Origin: Pseudobutyrivibrio sp.
GTDB taxonomy: Bacteria; Bacillota; Clostridia; Lachnospirales; Lachnospiraceae
Length of the DNA stretch: 64,000 bases
NCBI RefSeq assembly: GCF_015057185.1
Contig: NZ_SVEV01000020.1
Span: 1 to 64,000 of the forward strand
Direction: 5' to 3'
The notes beneath the pieces are model-generated. The model saw nothing but the letters and a program-made list of their open reading frames with translations. It made no database searches and was not told where the DNA came from. The position numbers were made by a program, and so were the translations under genes. Below are positions 7,805-16,323 of this stretch, in pieces; the first letter of the stretch is position 1, and every line of letters starts with the position of its first letter.

Positions 7805-9033
7805 TGAGAAGAGTTGTAATTACAGGAATGGGTACAGTAAACCCGCTTGCAAATGATGTTGAGTCCACTTGGTCAGCAGTGAAAAAAGGCAAATGCGGAA
7901 TTGGTCCTATAACCCATTTTGATGCGTCAGATCTAAAGGTAAAGCTTGCTGGCGAAGTGAAAAATTTTGATGCTTCAGAAATCCTCGGCCCAAAAGAGGC
8001 TAGAAGAATGGATGTGTATACTCAGTATGCATGTGCAGCAGCAAAAGAGGCCATGGAAGATGCTGGCCTTGATATGGAAAAGGAAAACGCTGATAGATGT
8101 GGATGTATTGTTTCATCTGGTATCGGTGGATTAAATACTATTGCAACTGAGCATGGTAAGGGTGAGGAAAAGGGCTATGGTAAAATTTCGCCATATTTTA
8201 TTCCAATGGCAATTAGCAATATGGCAGCAGGCCAGATTGCAATTATGTATGGCCTAAAGGGTATGTGTACCTCAGTAGTTACCGCTTGCGCAAGCTCAAA
8301 TAATGCAATTGGTGATTCTTTCCACAGAATTAGAGATGGTTATGAGGATGTAATGGTATGTGGTGGAGCCGAAGGAGTTGTTATGCCACTTGCTATTGGA
8401 GGCTTTCAATCAATGAAGGCTCTTTGCACAAGCGAGGATCCTAATCGTGCATCCATTCCATTTGATAAGGAACGTCATGGCTTCGTAATGGGTGAAGGTG
8501 CAGGAATCCTTGTTATCGAGGAATTAGAGCATGCTCTTGCAAGAGGTGCAAAAATATATGCTGAGATAGTAGGCTATGGCAGTAACTGCGACGCTTATCA
8601 TATTACAGCTCCTAATCCAGAGGGAGAAGGCGGTGCAAAGTGTATGACTCTTGCTGTAAAGGATGCCGGCATTGAGATGAATGACATTGATTACATCAAT
8701 GCCCATGGAACAAGTACAAGTCTTAATGATGCAGGAGAGACACTTGCCATTAAAAAGGCCTTTGGTGACCATGCTTATAAGCTTATGGTTAGTTCAACAA
8801 AGTCCATGACTGGACATTTGCTTGGAGCTGCAGGCGCAGTAGAGGGTATTATTACAGCTCTTGCACTTAAGGATGGTTTTGTTCCTGCAACTATTAATTA
8901 TCTTGAAAAAGATGAGGCTTGTGATTTGGATATAGTTCCAAACATTGGACGTGAAGTGGATATTAAATACGCCCTTTCAAACGCCCTTGGCTTCGGAGGG
9001 CATAACGCATCCATCGTATTTAAAAAGTATTAA
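7804..9033 (+). CDS. fabF: 3-oxoacyl-ACP synthase II
   Basis: FabF condenses acyl-ACP with malonyl-ACP during elongation. Its Cys-His-His triad is seen: Cys162 in VVTACASSNNAIG, His in NAHGTSTSLND, and His in TGHLLGAAGAVE. The 409-residue length is normal for KASII. It overlaps fabG by one base and is followed by structured-element copy 3 before fabZ. Confidence 0.96.
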   Translation: MRRVVITGMGTVNPLANDVESTWSAVKKGKCGIGPITHFDASDLKVKLAGEVKNFDASEILGPKEARRMDVYTQYACAAAKEAMEDAGLDMEKENADRCGCIVSSGIGGLNTIATEHGKGEEKGYGKISPYFIPMAISNMAAGQIAIMYGLKGMCTSVVTACASSNNAIGDSFHRIRDGYEDVMVCGGAEGVVMPLAIGGFQSMKALCTSEDPNRASIPFDKERHGFVMGEGAGILVIEELEHALARGAKIYAEIVGYGSNCDAYHITAPNPEGEGGAKCMTLAVKDAGIEMNDIDYINAHGTSTSLNDAGETLAIKKAFGDHAYKLMVSSTKSMTGHLLGAAGAVEGIITALALKDGFVPATINYLEKDEACDLDIVPNIGREVDIKYALSNALGFGGHNASIVFKKY

Positions 9034-9059
9034 ACATCGGTGGTAAGGATGTTAGATGA

Positions 9060-9143
9060 GCTGGTAAGCATCAAGCTCTTAGGTTTCTGAATGAAGCATT
9101 TTAGCTGAATGAAGAAACACTAAGGCTTGTAGCTGTAACCAGC
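9060..9143 (+). repeat. Intercistronic structured repeat, copy 3 (fabF-fabZ)
   Basis: This 84-nt copy has the outer stem GCTGGT/ACCAGC. The inner stem is changed to CTTAG/CTAAG plus GTTTCT/AGAAAC, a paired change from copies 1-2. The apical hairpin AGC-ATTTTA-GCT is flanked by symmetric GAATGA segments. TCAAGC and GGCTTG are kept, although the adjacent AT faces TA here and may be unpaired. It ends 15 nt before the fabZ ATG. Confidence 0.85.
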
Positions 9144-9158
9144 GGATTTGGAGTTGAT

Positions 9159-9587
9159 ATGATTTTAAATAATTCAGAAATACAAGAGATTCTGCCACAT
9201 AGATATCCATTTTTGTTGGTAGATAGAATTACAGAATGTGAGCCAGGCAGCTATGCCAAGGGAATCAAATGTGTAAGTGCAAACGAAATGCATTTTCTTG
9301 GTCACTTCCCTGGACATCCTGTAATGCCTGGAGTGCTCATAATTGAAGCGCTTGCACAGGTTGGAGCAGTAGCACTTTTAACAGAGGAAGAGAACAAAGG
9401 AAAGCTTGCTTTCTTTGGTGGAATCAAGAATGCCAGATTCAAAAAACAGGTAGAGCCAGGGGATGTTTTGCAGCTTGAATGTAAACTCACATCAAGAAAA
9501 GGTCCTGTAGGATTTGGCGAAGCAGTAGCATATGTAGATGGTCAAATTGCAGCAAAGGCAGAAATTTCCTTTGCCATAGGAGAATAG
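9159..9587 (+). CDS. fabZ: 3-hydroxyacyl-ACP dehydratase
   Basis: This 142-residue hot-dog-fold enzyme dehydrates 3-hydroxyacyl-ACP. The N-terminal [13 protein letters not shown] and the active site [20 protein letters not shown] (His49 and Glu63) are diagnostic. No FabA or FabM isomerase is found in this operon, so the source of unsaturated chains is not visible here. A single base or so separates its stop from the earliest possible fabT start. Confidence 0.95.
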   Translation: MILNNSEIQEILPHRYPFLLVDRITECEPGSYAKGIKCVSANEMHFLGHFPGHPVMPGVLIIEALAQVGAVALLTEEENKGKLAFFGGIKNARFKKQVEPGDVLQLECKLTSRKGPVGFGEAVAYVDGQIAAKAEISFAIGE

Positions 9588-9594
9588 ATTGGTT

Positions 9595-10098
9595 ATGATG
9601 TTTCTAGGGAGTAAAAAATTATTAAAAAAGGAACAGGTACTAGAAATGTTAGAGCAGACACTTTCAGAGGTGTATACAAAGTTCAAAATACACTTTTATC
9701 AGGAAATGTTTAAGAAACTCAATTCCAGAGAGACATCACTTACTACAGTGGAATTGTTTTGCGTGGAGATTATTTATGCGCTTAAGAATCCGACTGTTGC
9801 AGAGTTTGCCAATTTCATTAATGTATCTTCTCCAAATGCAGCCTACAAGGTAAACAGTCTTATCAAAAAAGGCTACATAGAAAAGATACAGTCTGAGACT
9901 GATAGACGAGAGTTTCATTTACGTGTTACCGACAAGTATTTAAATTATTTCAATCTTTCACAGAAATACGTAAATACGGTAGTAGAACGTTCAAAGGAAT
10001 TCTTTTCAAAGGAGCAGGTTGAAATCCTAGATGGTATCCTTAAGGATATGTCCCACGAGCTTATGCAAGAGGTGAACATCCCGCCGGTGACAATTTAA
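9595..10098 (+). CDS. fabT: MarR-family fatty-acid regulator, FabT-like
   Basis: This winged-helix protein of about 167 residues fits the MarR fold. Its recognition region is VAEFANFINVSSPNAAYKVNSLIKKGYI and its wing is SETDRREFHLRVTD. The position at the end of the operon, plus palindromes around the operon promoter, makes a FabT-like autoregulatory repressor the best call (inference). The start is uncertain among TTG 9589, ATG 9595 and ATG 9598. AGGAGA at 9578-9583 suits 9589 or 9595. In streptococci fabT lies near the front of the cluster, whereas here it is last. Confidence 0.8.
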   Translation: MMFLGSKKLLKKEQVLEMLEQTLSEVYTKFKIHFYQEMFKKLNSRETSLTTVELFCVEIIYALKNPTVAEFANFINVSSPNAAYKVNSLIKKGYIEKIQSETDRREFHLRVTDKYLNYFNLSQKYVNTVVERSKEFFSKEQVEILDGILKDMSHELMQEVNIPPVTI

Positions 10099-10109
10099 AA
10101 AACTACATA

Positions 10110-10216
10110 ATAAGGCTGCAGTTACATTATCAAGCCTATGATGTCATTTTTTGAGATCGCGTGCGCTATACTCCTCAAAAAACGACACATAGAGCTTGAT
10201 AAATACTGCAGCCTTA
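10110..10216. terminator. Long palindrome, bidirectional terminator related to the intercistronic repeats
   Basis: This long hairpin lies between the convergent fabT and M42 peptidase genes. The outer stem is ATAAGGCTGCAG/CTGCAGCCTTAT, and T-rich runs follow in both directions. Read on the minus strand it contains ATCAAGCTCTATG and CATAGGCTTGATAATGTAAC, the conserved core of the intercistronic elements. The inner 5-bp step is again compensated (CTATG/CATAG). The apical part differs, with a paired TTTTTTGAG/CTCAAAAAA arm. Confidence 0.75.
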
Positions 10217-10219
10217 TTT

Positions 10220-11257
10220 TTATTTAATATAATTTATCAACAGCTTGAATGTGTTCTCGACTCCTTTCTTGTGGGAGCGTTCGTATCCGTGGCTGGCATA
10301 TACACCTGCTCCGATTAGGCCGTGTTTTACGTCATAGCCTGCATTTAATGCTGCGTCTGCATCTGAACCATAATGTGGATAAACATCTACAGCAAAATCG
10401 ATTTTGTTATCCTTTGCTGCATTGATTAGGTTTGTAACAACATTATAGTTGTATGGTCCATTAGAATCCTTGGCACAGATACTTACCTGTGTTTCTTTGC
10501 AATCAAGGCCTTCGCCAATGCAACCCATATCTACAGAAAGAATCTCAGTAACACCCTCTGGAACTGTTCCGCAGGCACCATGTCCAACCTCTTCATATAC
10601 TGTGATGTGGTGATATAGCTTGCGCTCAGGAGTGATTTTGTTGTCTGCTAAATATTTTGCCTGACCAAGTAAAATACCAACAGAAAGCTTGTCATCAAGG
10701 AAACGGCTCTTGATATAACCTGATTTTGTTACACGAGTACGAGGCTCAAAAGCTACGATGTCACCAATCATGATGCCAAGCTTTTTAGTGTCTTCGGCAC
10801 TAGAAACTTCTTCATCAATAACAACTTCCATTGATTTAAATTCACGCGCAGTAGTTTTGTAATCATCGTTTACATGAACAGAGGCATCATTAAGCTGGAA
10901 AGTACCTTCGTAAACCTTGCCATCACGTGTATAAATGCGGCAGTTTTCGGCTTCTCCATTATTAGGGCTAAATCCACCAAGTGGTGTAAGCTCAAGATTT
11001 CCGTTGCTCTTGATTTTACAAACCATTCCACCAAGTGTATCCATATGCGCCTCAACAAGAATAGCATCGTCCGAATTCTTGCCACCTAAATCAACTAAGA
11101 CTCCACCCTTTGTGGTAAGGACTGGATTGTATCCAAGCTTTTTATATTCAGCCATAATGTGCTTTGCCGCATTTGCGGTAAATCCAGTAGGACTGTCAAT
11201 TCCAAGAATTTCTACGGCTTTATCAACCATAAATTCAACATATTCTTTTGTCTTCAT
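10220..11257 (-). CDS. M42-family metallopeptidase (glutamyl aminopeptidase-like)
   Basis: This cytoplasmic di-metal aminopeptidase is about 345 residues long. Metal and catalytic residues are visible: HMD in VEAHMDTLGG, EE in VYEEVGHGA, Asp in SVDMGC, and His in YASHGYERSH. The PDZ-like insertion typical of M42 fits between them. ATG at 11257 is preferred because GGAGG lies 8 nt upstream on the minus strand; the longer frame from 11272 begins inside that ribosome site. It converges on fabT across the shared terminator. The substrate cannot be deduced. Confidence 0.88.
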   Translation of the reverse strand: MKTKEYVEFMVDKAVEILGIDSPTGFTANAAKHIMAEYKKLGYNPVLTTKGGVLVDLGGKNSDDAILVEAHMDTLGGMVCKIKSNGNLELTPLGGFSPNNGEAENCRIYTRDGKVYEGTFQLNDASVHVNDDYKTTAREFKSMEVVIDEEVSSAEDTKKLGIMIGDIVAFEPRTRVTKSGYIKSRFLDDKLSVGILLGQAKYLADNKITPERKLYHHITVYEEVGHGACGTVPEGVTEILSVDMGCIGEGLDCKETQVSICAKDSNGPYNYNVVTNLINAAKDNKIDFAVDVYPHYGSDADAALNAGYDVKHGLIGAGVYASHGYERSHKKGVENTFKLLINYIK

Positions 11258-11433
11258 AAATGTAACCTCCATTTAATTACTGACAGTATTGTACTATATT
11301 TTCCAGCTTGAAGGTCAAAAATTATTCACAGTATATTCATTGAATTGGGGAATTATAATAGATACTATATTTATATAGAAAAAACGGTTTACACCAGCAC
11401 GGTAGTGTGGTAAAGTGTAGAGCAAATAAAAAG

Positions 11434-11505
11434 AGCTGGTGACGGGAATTGAACCCGTGACCCCTTCCTTACCAAGGAAGTGCTCTACCTCTGAGCCACA
11501 CCAGC
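11434..11505 (-). tRNA. tRNA-Thr (GGT)
   Basis: The minus strand folds into a cloverleaf with acceptor stem GCTGGTG/CACCAGC. The anticodon loop is TTGGTAA, giving anticodon GGT, and the T-arm is GGGTTCAATTCCC. CCA is not encoded. A T-rich stretch follows the 3' end. Confidence 0.93.
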
Positions 11506-11620
11506 AAAATGCTTATTCAGCAAGAAAAAGCATATCAAAGCTGTGGAGTAATGTCAACCGTTGAGAGCATTTTTAAAATGACTTTTTTAAATTTGATTCA
11601 GGGGTTTTTAGGGGATAAGT

Positions 11621-12292
11621 ATGAGAATTTCGGTATTGTCTGCAGGGGAAATTTTGACCTATCAGGAGATGCTATCTGAAATCAGGTCAAAGGAAACAAC
11701 TTCTACCAATAGTGACGCCTTTACAAAGGCGCTTAACACTTCTTCAGTGGCAGATAGCACATCTACAGCCACATCCTACAAAGATATTTTTTTAGAGGCC
11801 AGTAGGAAATATGGTGTTAGCTATGATTTGCTTACAGCTATGGCGCAGCAGGAATCAGGATTTGATCCTGATGCTGTCAGCAGAAGCGGTGCAATGGGGA
11901 TAATGCAGATTATGCCGGAAACAGCTAAGGGACTTGGGCTGGAGCACCCATTTGACGCCTATGAAAACATTATGGCAGGAGCCAAATACATTTCTCAGAA
12001 GCTAAAAGAGTTCAACGGGAATGTAGATAAAGCTTTGGCTGCCTATAATGCAGGAAGTAGTGTGGTAAAAAAATACAATGGAGTTCCACCATACGGAGAG
12101 ACACAGAGTTATGTTAAAAGCATTAAGGCAATAATGAAACGAGGAGCTGATGTTCCTTATGCGAACTATGTTTCTAGAGATGCATCAAAAGCTGATATCG
12201 AAGAAGACCTTAGGACGCTATTAAAAATGTTGCCTGAAACAGAAGAGTATGATGTTTTACGAAAGACACTAGCGGAGATTAACTATTTATGA
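11621..12292 (+). CDS. SLT-type lytic transglycosylase
   Basis: This 223-residue protein has a Slt/GEWL-fold domain at about residues 52-160 and cleaves peptidoglycan glycan strands. Glu78 in AMAQQESGFDP is the catalytic acid. The following SGAMGIMQIMPETAKGLG and ALAAYNAGSSVVKKYNG motifs confirm the family. No classical signal peptide is visible: the first 50 residues are polar, Ser/Thr-rich and probably disordered. Export may be non-standard, as for flagellar-type muramidases (inference). The last 4 nt overlap the next gene. Confidence 0.85.
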   Translation: MRISVLSAGEILTYQEMLSEIRSKETTSTNSDAFTKALNTSSVADSTSTATSYKDIFLEASRKYGVSYDLLTAMAQQESGFDPDAVSRSGAMGIMQIMPETAKGLGLEHPFDAYENIMAGAKYISQKLKEFNGNVDKALAAYNAGSSVVKKYNGVPPYGETQSYVKSIKAIMKRGADVPYANYVSRDASKADIEEDLRTLLKMLPETEEYDVLRKTLAEINYL

Positions 12293-13557
12293 AAACCCCA
12301 TTTGTAACAAAAGAAAAAATCCAAGAAATTACTAAGACTATCCCTACACCATTTAATATCTATGATGAAAAGGGAATGAGAGAAAATGCTAGAGCTGTAA
12401 ATGCAGCCTTCAGCTGGAACAAAGGCTTCAAAGAGTATTTTGCAGTAAAGGCAAATCCAAATCCATTTATCTTAAAGATTCTTCAGGAGGAAGGCTGTGG
12501 CGTTGATTGTGCGTCATATGTAGAGCTTGCCCTTTCTAATGAGATTGGTTTCAAGGGCGATGAGATTATGTTTTCGTCTAACGATACACCAGCAGAAGAA
12601 TTCAAATATGCAGATGAGCTTGGTGTCATCGTTAACCTAGATGACTTTACTCACATTGATTATTTTGAAAAGGCAGTTGGTCATTTTCCTAAGAGAATGT
12701 GCTGCCGCTATAATCCAGGTGGAGTATATGAGCTTTCAAATGGCATCATGGACAATCCTGGCGATAGCAAATATGGTATGACAAAGGAGCAGATATTTGA
12801 GGCATACCAGATTCTTAGAGACAAGGGAGTAGAAGAGTTCGGAATCCATGCATTCCTTGTTTCTAATACTGTAACTAACGAATACTATCCAGCTCTTGCT
12901 AAGGATTTATTCAAGCTCGTAGTTGAGCTCAAAGAAAAGACTGGTATTCAGCTTTCTTTCGTAAATCTTTCTGGCGGTGTTGGTATTGCATATAGACCGG
13001 ACCAAAAGCCTAATGATATAGCAGTTATCGGAGAGGGAGTTCGCAAGGCATACGAAGAAATCCTCACACCAGCTGGTATAGATTTAGCAATCTTCACTGA
13101 GATGGGCCGTTTCATGATGGGACCATATGGTGGACTTGTTACAACAGCTATTCATGAAAAGCACATTTACAAGGAGTACATCGGAGTTGACGCTTGCGCA
13201 GTTGACCTTATGCGTCCAGCAGTTTATGGTTCATATCATCATGTGACTGTTCTTGGAAAGGAGCATGACGCTGAGGATCATGTATATGATGTTACTGGTT
13301 CTCTATGCGAGAATTGCGACAAATTTGCTGTAGACCGCCAGCTTCCTAAAATTGACATGGGAGACATTCTCTTTATCCATGACACAGGTGCTCACGGCTA
13401 CTCAATGGGCTATAACTACAACGGAAAGCTCAAGAGTGCAGAGGTGCTTCTTCAGGAGGATGGCAGCTACAAGCTGATTCGCCGCCCAGAAACTATTAAG
13501 GATTATCTTGCGACATTTGATGAACTTGGAGTGGTTGACGGCATTCTTAAAAAGTAA
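12289..13557 (+). CDS. lysA: PLP-dependent decarboxylase, probable diaminopimelate decarboxylase
   Basis: This 422-residue fold-III (alanine-racemase-type) decarboxylase would convert meso-diaminopimelate to lysine. The PLP lysine lies in EYFAVKANPNP. NLSGGVGIAYRP and EMGRFMMGPYG bind the cofactor phosphate. The C-terminal GSLCENCD holds the cross-dimer cysteine, and GAHGYSMGYNYNG closes the site. Relatives that act on carboxynorspermidine share these motifs, so the substrate is inferred. It overlaps the transglycosylase gene by 4 nt and ends in a terminator. Confidence 0.82.
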   Translation: MKTPFVTKEKIQEITKTIPTPFNIYDEKGMRENARAVNAAFSWNKGFKEYFAVKANPNPFILKILQEEGCGVDCASYVELALSNEIGFKGDEIMFSSNDTPAEEFKYADELGVIVNLDDFTHIDYFEKAVGHFPKRMCCRYNPGGVYELSNGIMDNPGDSKYGMTKEQIFEAYQILRDKGVEEFGIHAFLVSNTVTNEYYPALAKDLFKLVVELKEKTGIQLSFVNLSGGVGIAYRPDQKPNDIAVIGEGVRKAYEEILTPAGIDLAIFTEMGRFMMGPYGGLVTTAIHEKHIYKEYIGVDACAVDLMRPAVYGSYHHVTVLGKEHDAEDHVYDVTGSLCENCDKFAVDRQLPKIDMGDILFIHDTGAHGYSMGYNYNGKLKSAEVLLQEDGSYKLIRRPETIKDYLATFDELGVVDGILKK

Positions 13558-13571
13558 GAATTTAACTTATG

Positions 13572-13600
13572 TGGACTCCTAAAAAAGGAGTCCATTTTTT
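13572..13600 (+). terminator. Terminator after lysA
   Basis: The hairpin TGGACTCCT-AAAAA-AGGAGTCCA is followed by six T residues. Confidence 0.88.
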
Positions 13601-13651
13601 GAAATTAATTGTTGAAAATAGTATCCCCTTTTAGTATACTATTCTTCGGAC

Positions 13652-13735
13652 GCCGGCATGTCGGAATTGGCAGACGAGGCAGACTCAAAATCTGTTGATG
13701 GCAACATCGTGTGGGTTCAAGTCCCACTGCCGGCA
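13652..13735 (+). tRNA. tRNA-Leu (CAA)
   Basis: This 84-nt class II tRNA has acceptor stem GCCGGCA/TGCCGGC. The anticodon loop is CTCAAAA, giving anticodon CAA. It has a long variable arm (TGATGGCAACATCG) and the T-arm GTGGGTTCAAGTCCCAC. CCA is not encoded. TTTAGTATACTATT just upstream contains a plausible -10 region. Confidence 0.94.
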
Positions 13736-13741
13736 TAAATT

Positions 13742-13776
13742 AAAAGTGGTCTAGCATGGCTAGGCCACTTTTTTTT
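13742..13776 (+). terminator. Terminator after tRNA-Leu
   Basis: The stem AAGTGGTCTAG / CTAGGCCACTT (one G-T pair) is followed by eight T residues. Confidence 0.88.
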
Positions 13777-13882
13777 GTATGAAACATACATTTCACAACA
13801 AAAAAGCTGCGTTTCACACAATAGGCAAGGTATATATATCGTAAAATCAGTTATAATATTCGTATATGCGGTGGGGGTGGAA

Positions 13883-14599
13883 ATGAAAATTGCAATATGT
13901 GATGATGAAAAATATATAAGAGATTTCATAGCAAAAAGCATTTCTGATGAGATTACAGATGCCATTGTTAAATGCTATGAATCTGCTGAGGACTTATTGG
14001 AAGCAGCATATAATCCTGACATTCTGTTTCTAGATATACAGATGCCTGGAATTGATGGCATGGAGCTCGCTAAGCAAGTCCGCGCTAATGGAAGTGATGC
14101 AGTGATTATCTTTGTTACTGCTTTAGAGGAATATGTTTTTAAAGCCTTCGATGTGAGAGCTTTTAATTATCTTGTTAAACCCATTGATAAAAATAAGTTA
14201 AACGAGGTGCTGCGTGCAGCCGTTGAAGAAATAATACATAGACAAACTAGAGTAACGCCAGTAGTGCCTGATAATAAGTCATTTATAATCAAATCCAATG
14301 GATTAAGCCGAAGTGTTTCTATATCAGAAATTGCATTTGCTGAGGTATTTAACCGTAGAATTGTGCTTCACATGAGTGATAATGATGAGATTGAATACTA
14401 TGGACGAATGACAGATTTAGAGAATACTGTTGGAAATGATTTTTTTAGGGTTCATAGGGCATATCTGATTAATCTTTCAGCAATTCAATCTTATAATTCC
14501 AAAATTGTAAAAGTGGCTGGCGAAGAAATACCTGTTGCCCGAGGCAAGTATCAAGATTTGGTAAGAGCTTTTTTATCATTTAATACAAGAGGATTGTGA
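13883..14599 (+). CDS. LytTR-family response regulator
   Basis: This 238-residue regulator has an N-terminal receiver (residues 1-120) with acidic CDDE, phosphoacceptor Asp51 in LFLDIQMPGIDG, and the conserved Lys in YLVKP. A C-terminal LytTR DNA-binding domain follows, with FFRVHRAYLINLSAI. ATG 13883 is chosen because MKIAICDDE is the usual family start and GTGGGGGTGG lies just upstream; the in-frame extension to 13775 has no family support. The stop overlaps the kinase start (TGATG). The pair looks Agr/Vir-like, but no peptide-processing gene is adjacent. Confidence 0.87.
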   Translation: MKIAICDDEKYIRDFIAKSISDEITDAIVKCYESAEDLLEAAYNPDILFLDIQMPGIDGMELAKQVRANGSDAVIIFVTALEEYVFKAFDVRAFNYLVKPIDKNKLNEVLRAAVEEIIHRQTRVTPVVPDNKSFIIKSNGLSRSVSISEIAFAEVFNRRIVLHMSDNDEIEYYGRMTDLENTVGNDFFRVHRAYLINLSAIQSYNSKIVKVAGEEIPVARGKYQDLVRAFLSFNTRGL

Positions 14600-15987
14600 T
14601 GATGGTGTCTGATGCATTCTTTAATTATTTTATGAATACTGTAATCGAGATATATTGCATAATTACTTCTGTGTTATTTATTTATTGGCTCAGGCCGTTT
14701 GTAAAAAATATGAAGTCAGTTTATTATGCAGTAGTTTTCGAATGGATTACAGACTGTATACTAAGGCATGTCGATGTCCAAAATGGAATAAGACTGACAA
14801 TCTCGATTTTTTCATTGCTTTTTGTTGGCGTGATCCTTTTCTATTTAGATGAAAAAAGAAATCTTATGCAGAAAATATTTCTATGTGTTAGCTTTTTTAT
14901 CATTAGATGGTTAAGCTTGGAAATATTCACTGAGCTTGGTTTTTATGAAAGAGATTTTGTTTTTAACTTTAAATTATTTAGAGAAAGCATCCCTGCAATT
15001 GTAGCTGAATATGTTGTATCAACGATTGTCGAGTATGGATTAGCTTTATTGCTACTCTTCTTCTCTATCAAGCTGCTTCTAAAAACATACAAAAATAAGC
15101 AAGAAGACCTATCTTGGAAGGAACTGATTATGTTATTAATTCCATGTATAAGCATCTTCCTTGCTACACGAATTATTTATTCGTACTATATGCTATGGTT
15201 TGATGGCATTGAAAACGGTAGCATCAAGGCTAATATTCCAGGCAATATGTATCGCATACTGTTTTGCATAATGGCTTATTTAACGCTTTGTGTTACTCTT
15301 TACTTTTACCAGAGCATAAAGGCTAACAAAGAAATAGAATACGCTAATCGCGTGCTGGCCAGACAGATTGAAGATAGCAAGCAATATGTAGGCCAAGTTG
15401 ATAATGTTTATCAGCAGATGAGAGCCCTTCGTCATGATACAGGCAATCATATGGCTGTAATGAAAGGTCTTTTGGAGACAGAAAAGTATCAGGAACTAAG
15501 GGATTATCTTGGCAATTGGGAAGAGGCATATAGCAATATAGTCCCATCAGTTAAAACGGGAAATGTCGTAACTGATATTGCAATATCAGAGTTTGTAGAT
15601 AGGTTTGCTGATAATGGCATAACACTAAAGACATCCTTAAAATATCCAAGTAATGTAGCTGTTAATCCATTTGAAATGTGTGTAGTTCTTACAAATGCCT
15701 TACAAAACGCCTACGAAGCCTCGCTTAGAGTTAATGAGCCATATGTTGAAATAACATCAGTTGAACGAGAAAATGTATACATTATTAGCATTAAGAATAA
15801 GTCTGATAAAAAGGCTCAGATTGATGAGGAAGGTGTTCCTATTTCAATAAAGAATGACGATGGTCATGGATTTGGTGTACGTAACATAAGGGAAATCGCT
15901 AGAAAATATAATGGTGATATTGAAATTAAGCAATTCAGTGAAAACGATGGGTTATGGTTTGTGCTTAACATAATGTTTGTTGGATAA
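14599..15987 (+). CDS. GHKL-domain sensor histidine kinase (AgrC-like)
   Basis: This membrane sensor has about six hydrophobic spans in residues 8-235. A cytoplasmic helical dimerisation region follows, with ALRHDTGNHM (phosphoacceptor His). The GHKL ATPase has N-box NALQNAYEAS and G-box GHGFGVRNIREIARKYNG. It is the likely partner of the LytTR regulator with which it overlaps. Start choice between ATG 14599 and 14602 is open; AGAGGA precedes both. A hairpin terminator follows at 16001-16030. Confidence 0.85.
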   Translation: MMVSDAFFNYFMNTVIEIYCIITSVLFIYWLRPFVKNMKSVYYAVVFEWITDCILRHVDVQNGIRLTISIFSLLFVGVILFYLDEKRNLMQKIFLCVSFFIIRWLSLEIFTELGFYERDFVFNFKLFRESIPAIVAEYVVSTIVEYGLALLLLFFSIKLLLKTYKNKQEDLSWKELIMLLIPCISIFLATRIIYSYYMLWFDGIENGSIKANIPGNMYRILFCIMAYLTLCVTLYFYQSIKANKEIEYANRVLARQIEDSKQYVGQVDNVYQQMRALRHDTGNHMAVMKGLLETEKYQELRDYLGNWEEAYSNIVPSVKTGNVVTDIAISEFVDRFADNGITLKTSLKYPSNVAVNPFEMCVVLTNALQNAYEASLRVNEPYVEITSVERENVYIISIKNKSDKKAQIDEEGVPISIKNDDGHGFGVRNIREIARKYNGDIEIKQFSENDGLWFVLNIMFVG

Positions 15988-16323
15988 GAATACAGAATGG
16001 CGCCTGCTGCAGAAATGTAGCAGGCTTTATTTACTTTATAGGAAAATACTATTTCCTATAAAGTAAATAAAAAGCTGCGCTTGAAAGATGTGTCTCGCCG
16101 GCATAGGAAGATAATTGCTTACAGCAATTGCCGGCTCGCACTACTGGAGTTTTGCAAAGCAAAACTCTATTATAAGTGCCATTCACATCATATAAAATGC
16201 AGTCCACATCAAATGGGTTTAGATTGAAAAAATCCTAGTCGATAGCGATTATAGAAAACCATTAGTCTAAAGTCTATGTTAAAGGAAAAGGAATTCAATT
16301 AAGAAGCCAAGGAGGGTTAACGT
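15988..16323. other. Intergenic region with a chain of hairpins
   Basis: This 336-nt gap holds no credible gene but has four inverted repeats in series. They are GCCTGCT/AGCAGGC with a short T tract (16001-16030, probable terminator), TTTACTTTATAGGAAA with its complement (about 16028-16068), a GCCGG.../CCGGC arm around AATTGCTT/AGCAATT (16095-16135), and GAGTTTTGC/GCAAAACTC (16147-16168). The last 100 nt lead to AAGGAGG before the next gene. Confidence 0.6.

Noticed and set aside
13775..13882. An N-terminal extension of the LytTR regulator
   Set aside because: The added 36 residues overlap the tRNA-Leu terminator and are not part of the receiver family; ATG 13883 has a ribosome site.
13883..15987. 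A full Agr quorum-sensing locus
   Set aside because: Kinase and LytTR regulator are present, but no AgrB-like peptidase or AgrD-like precursor is seen next to them.
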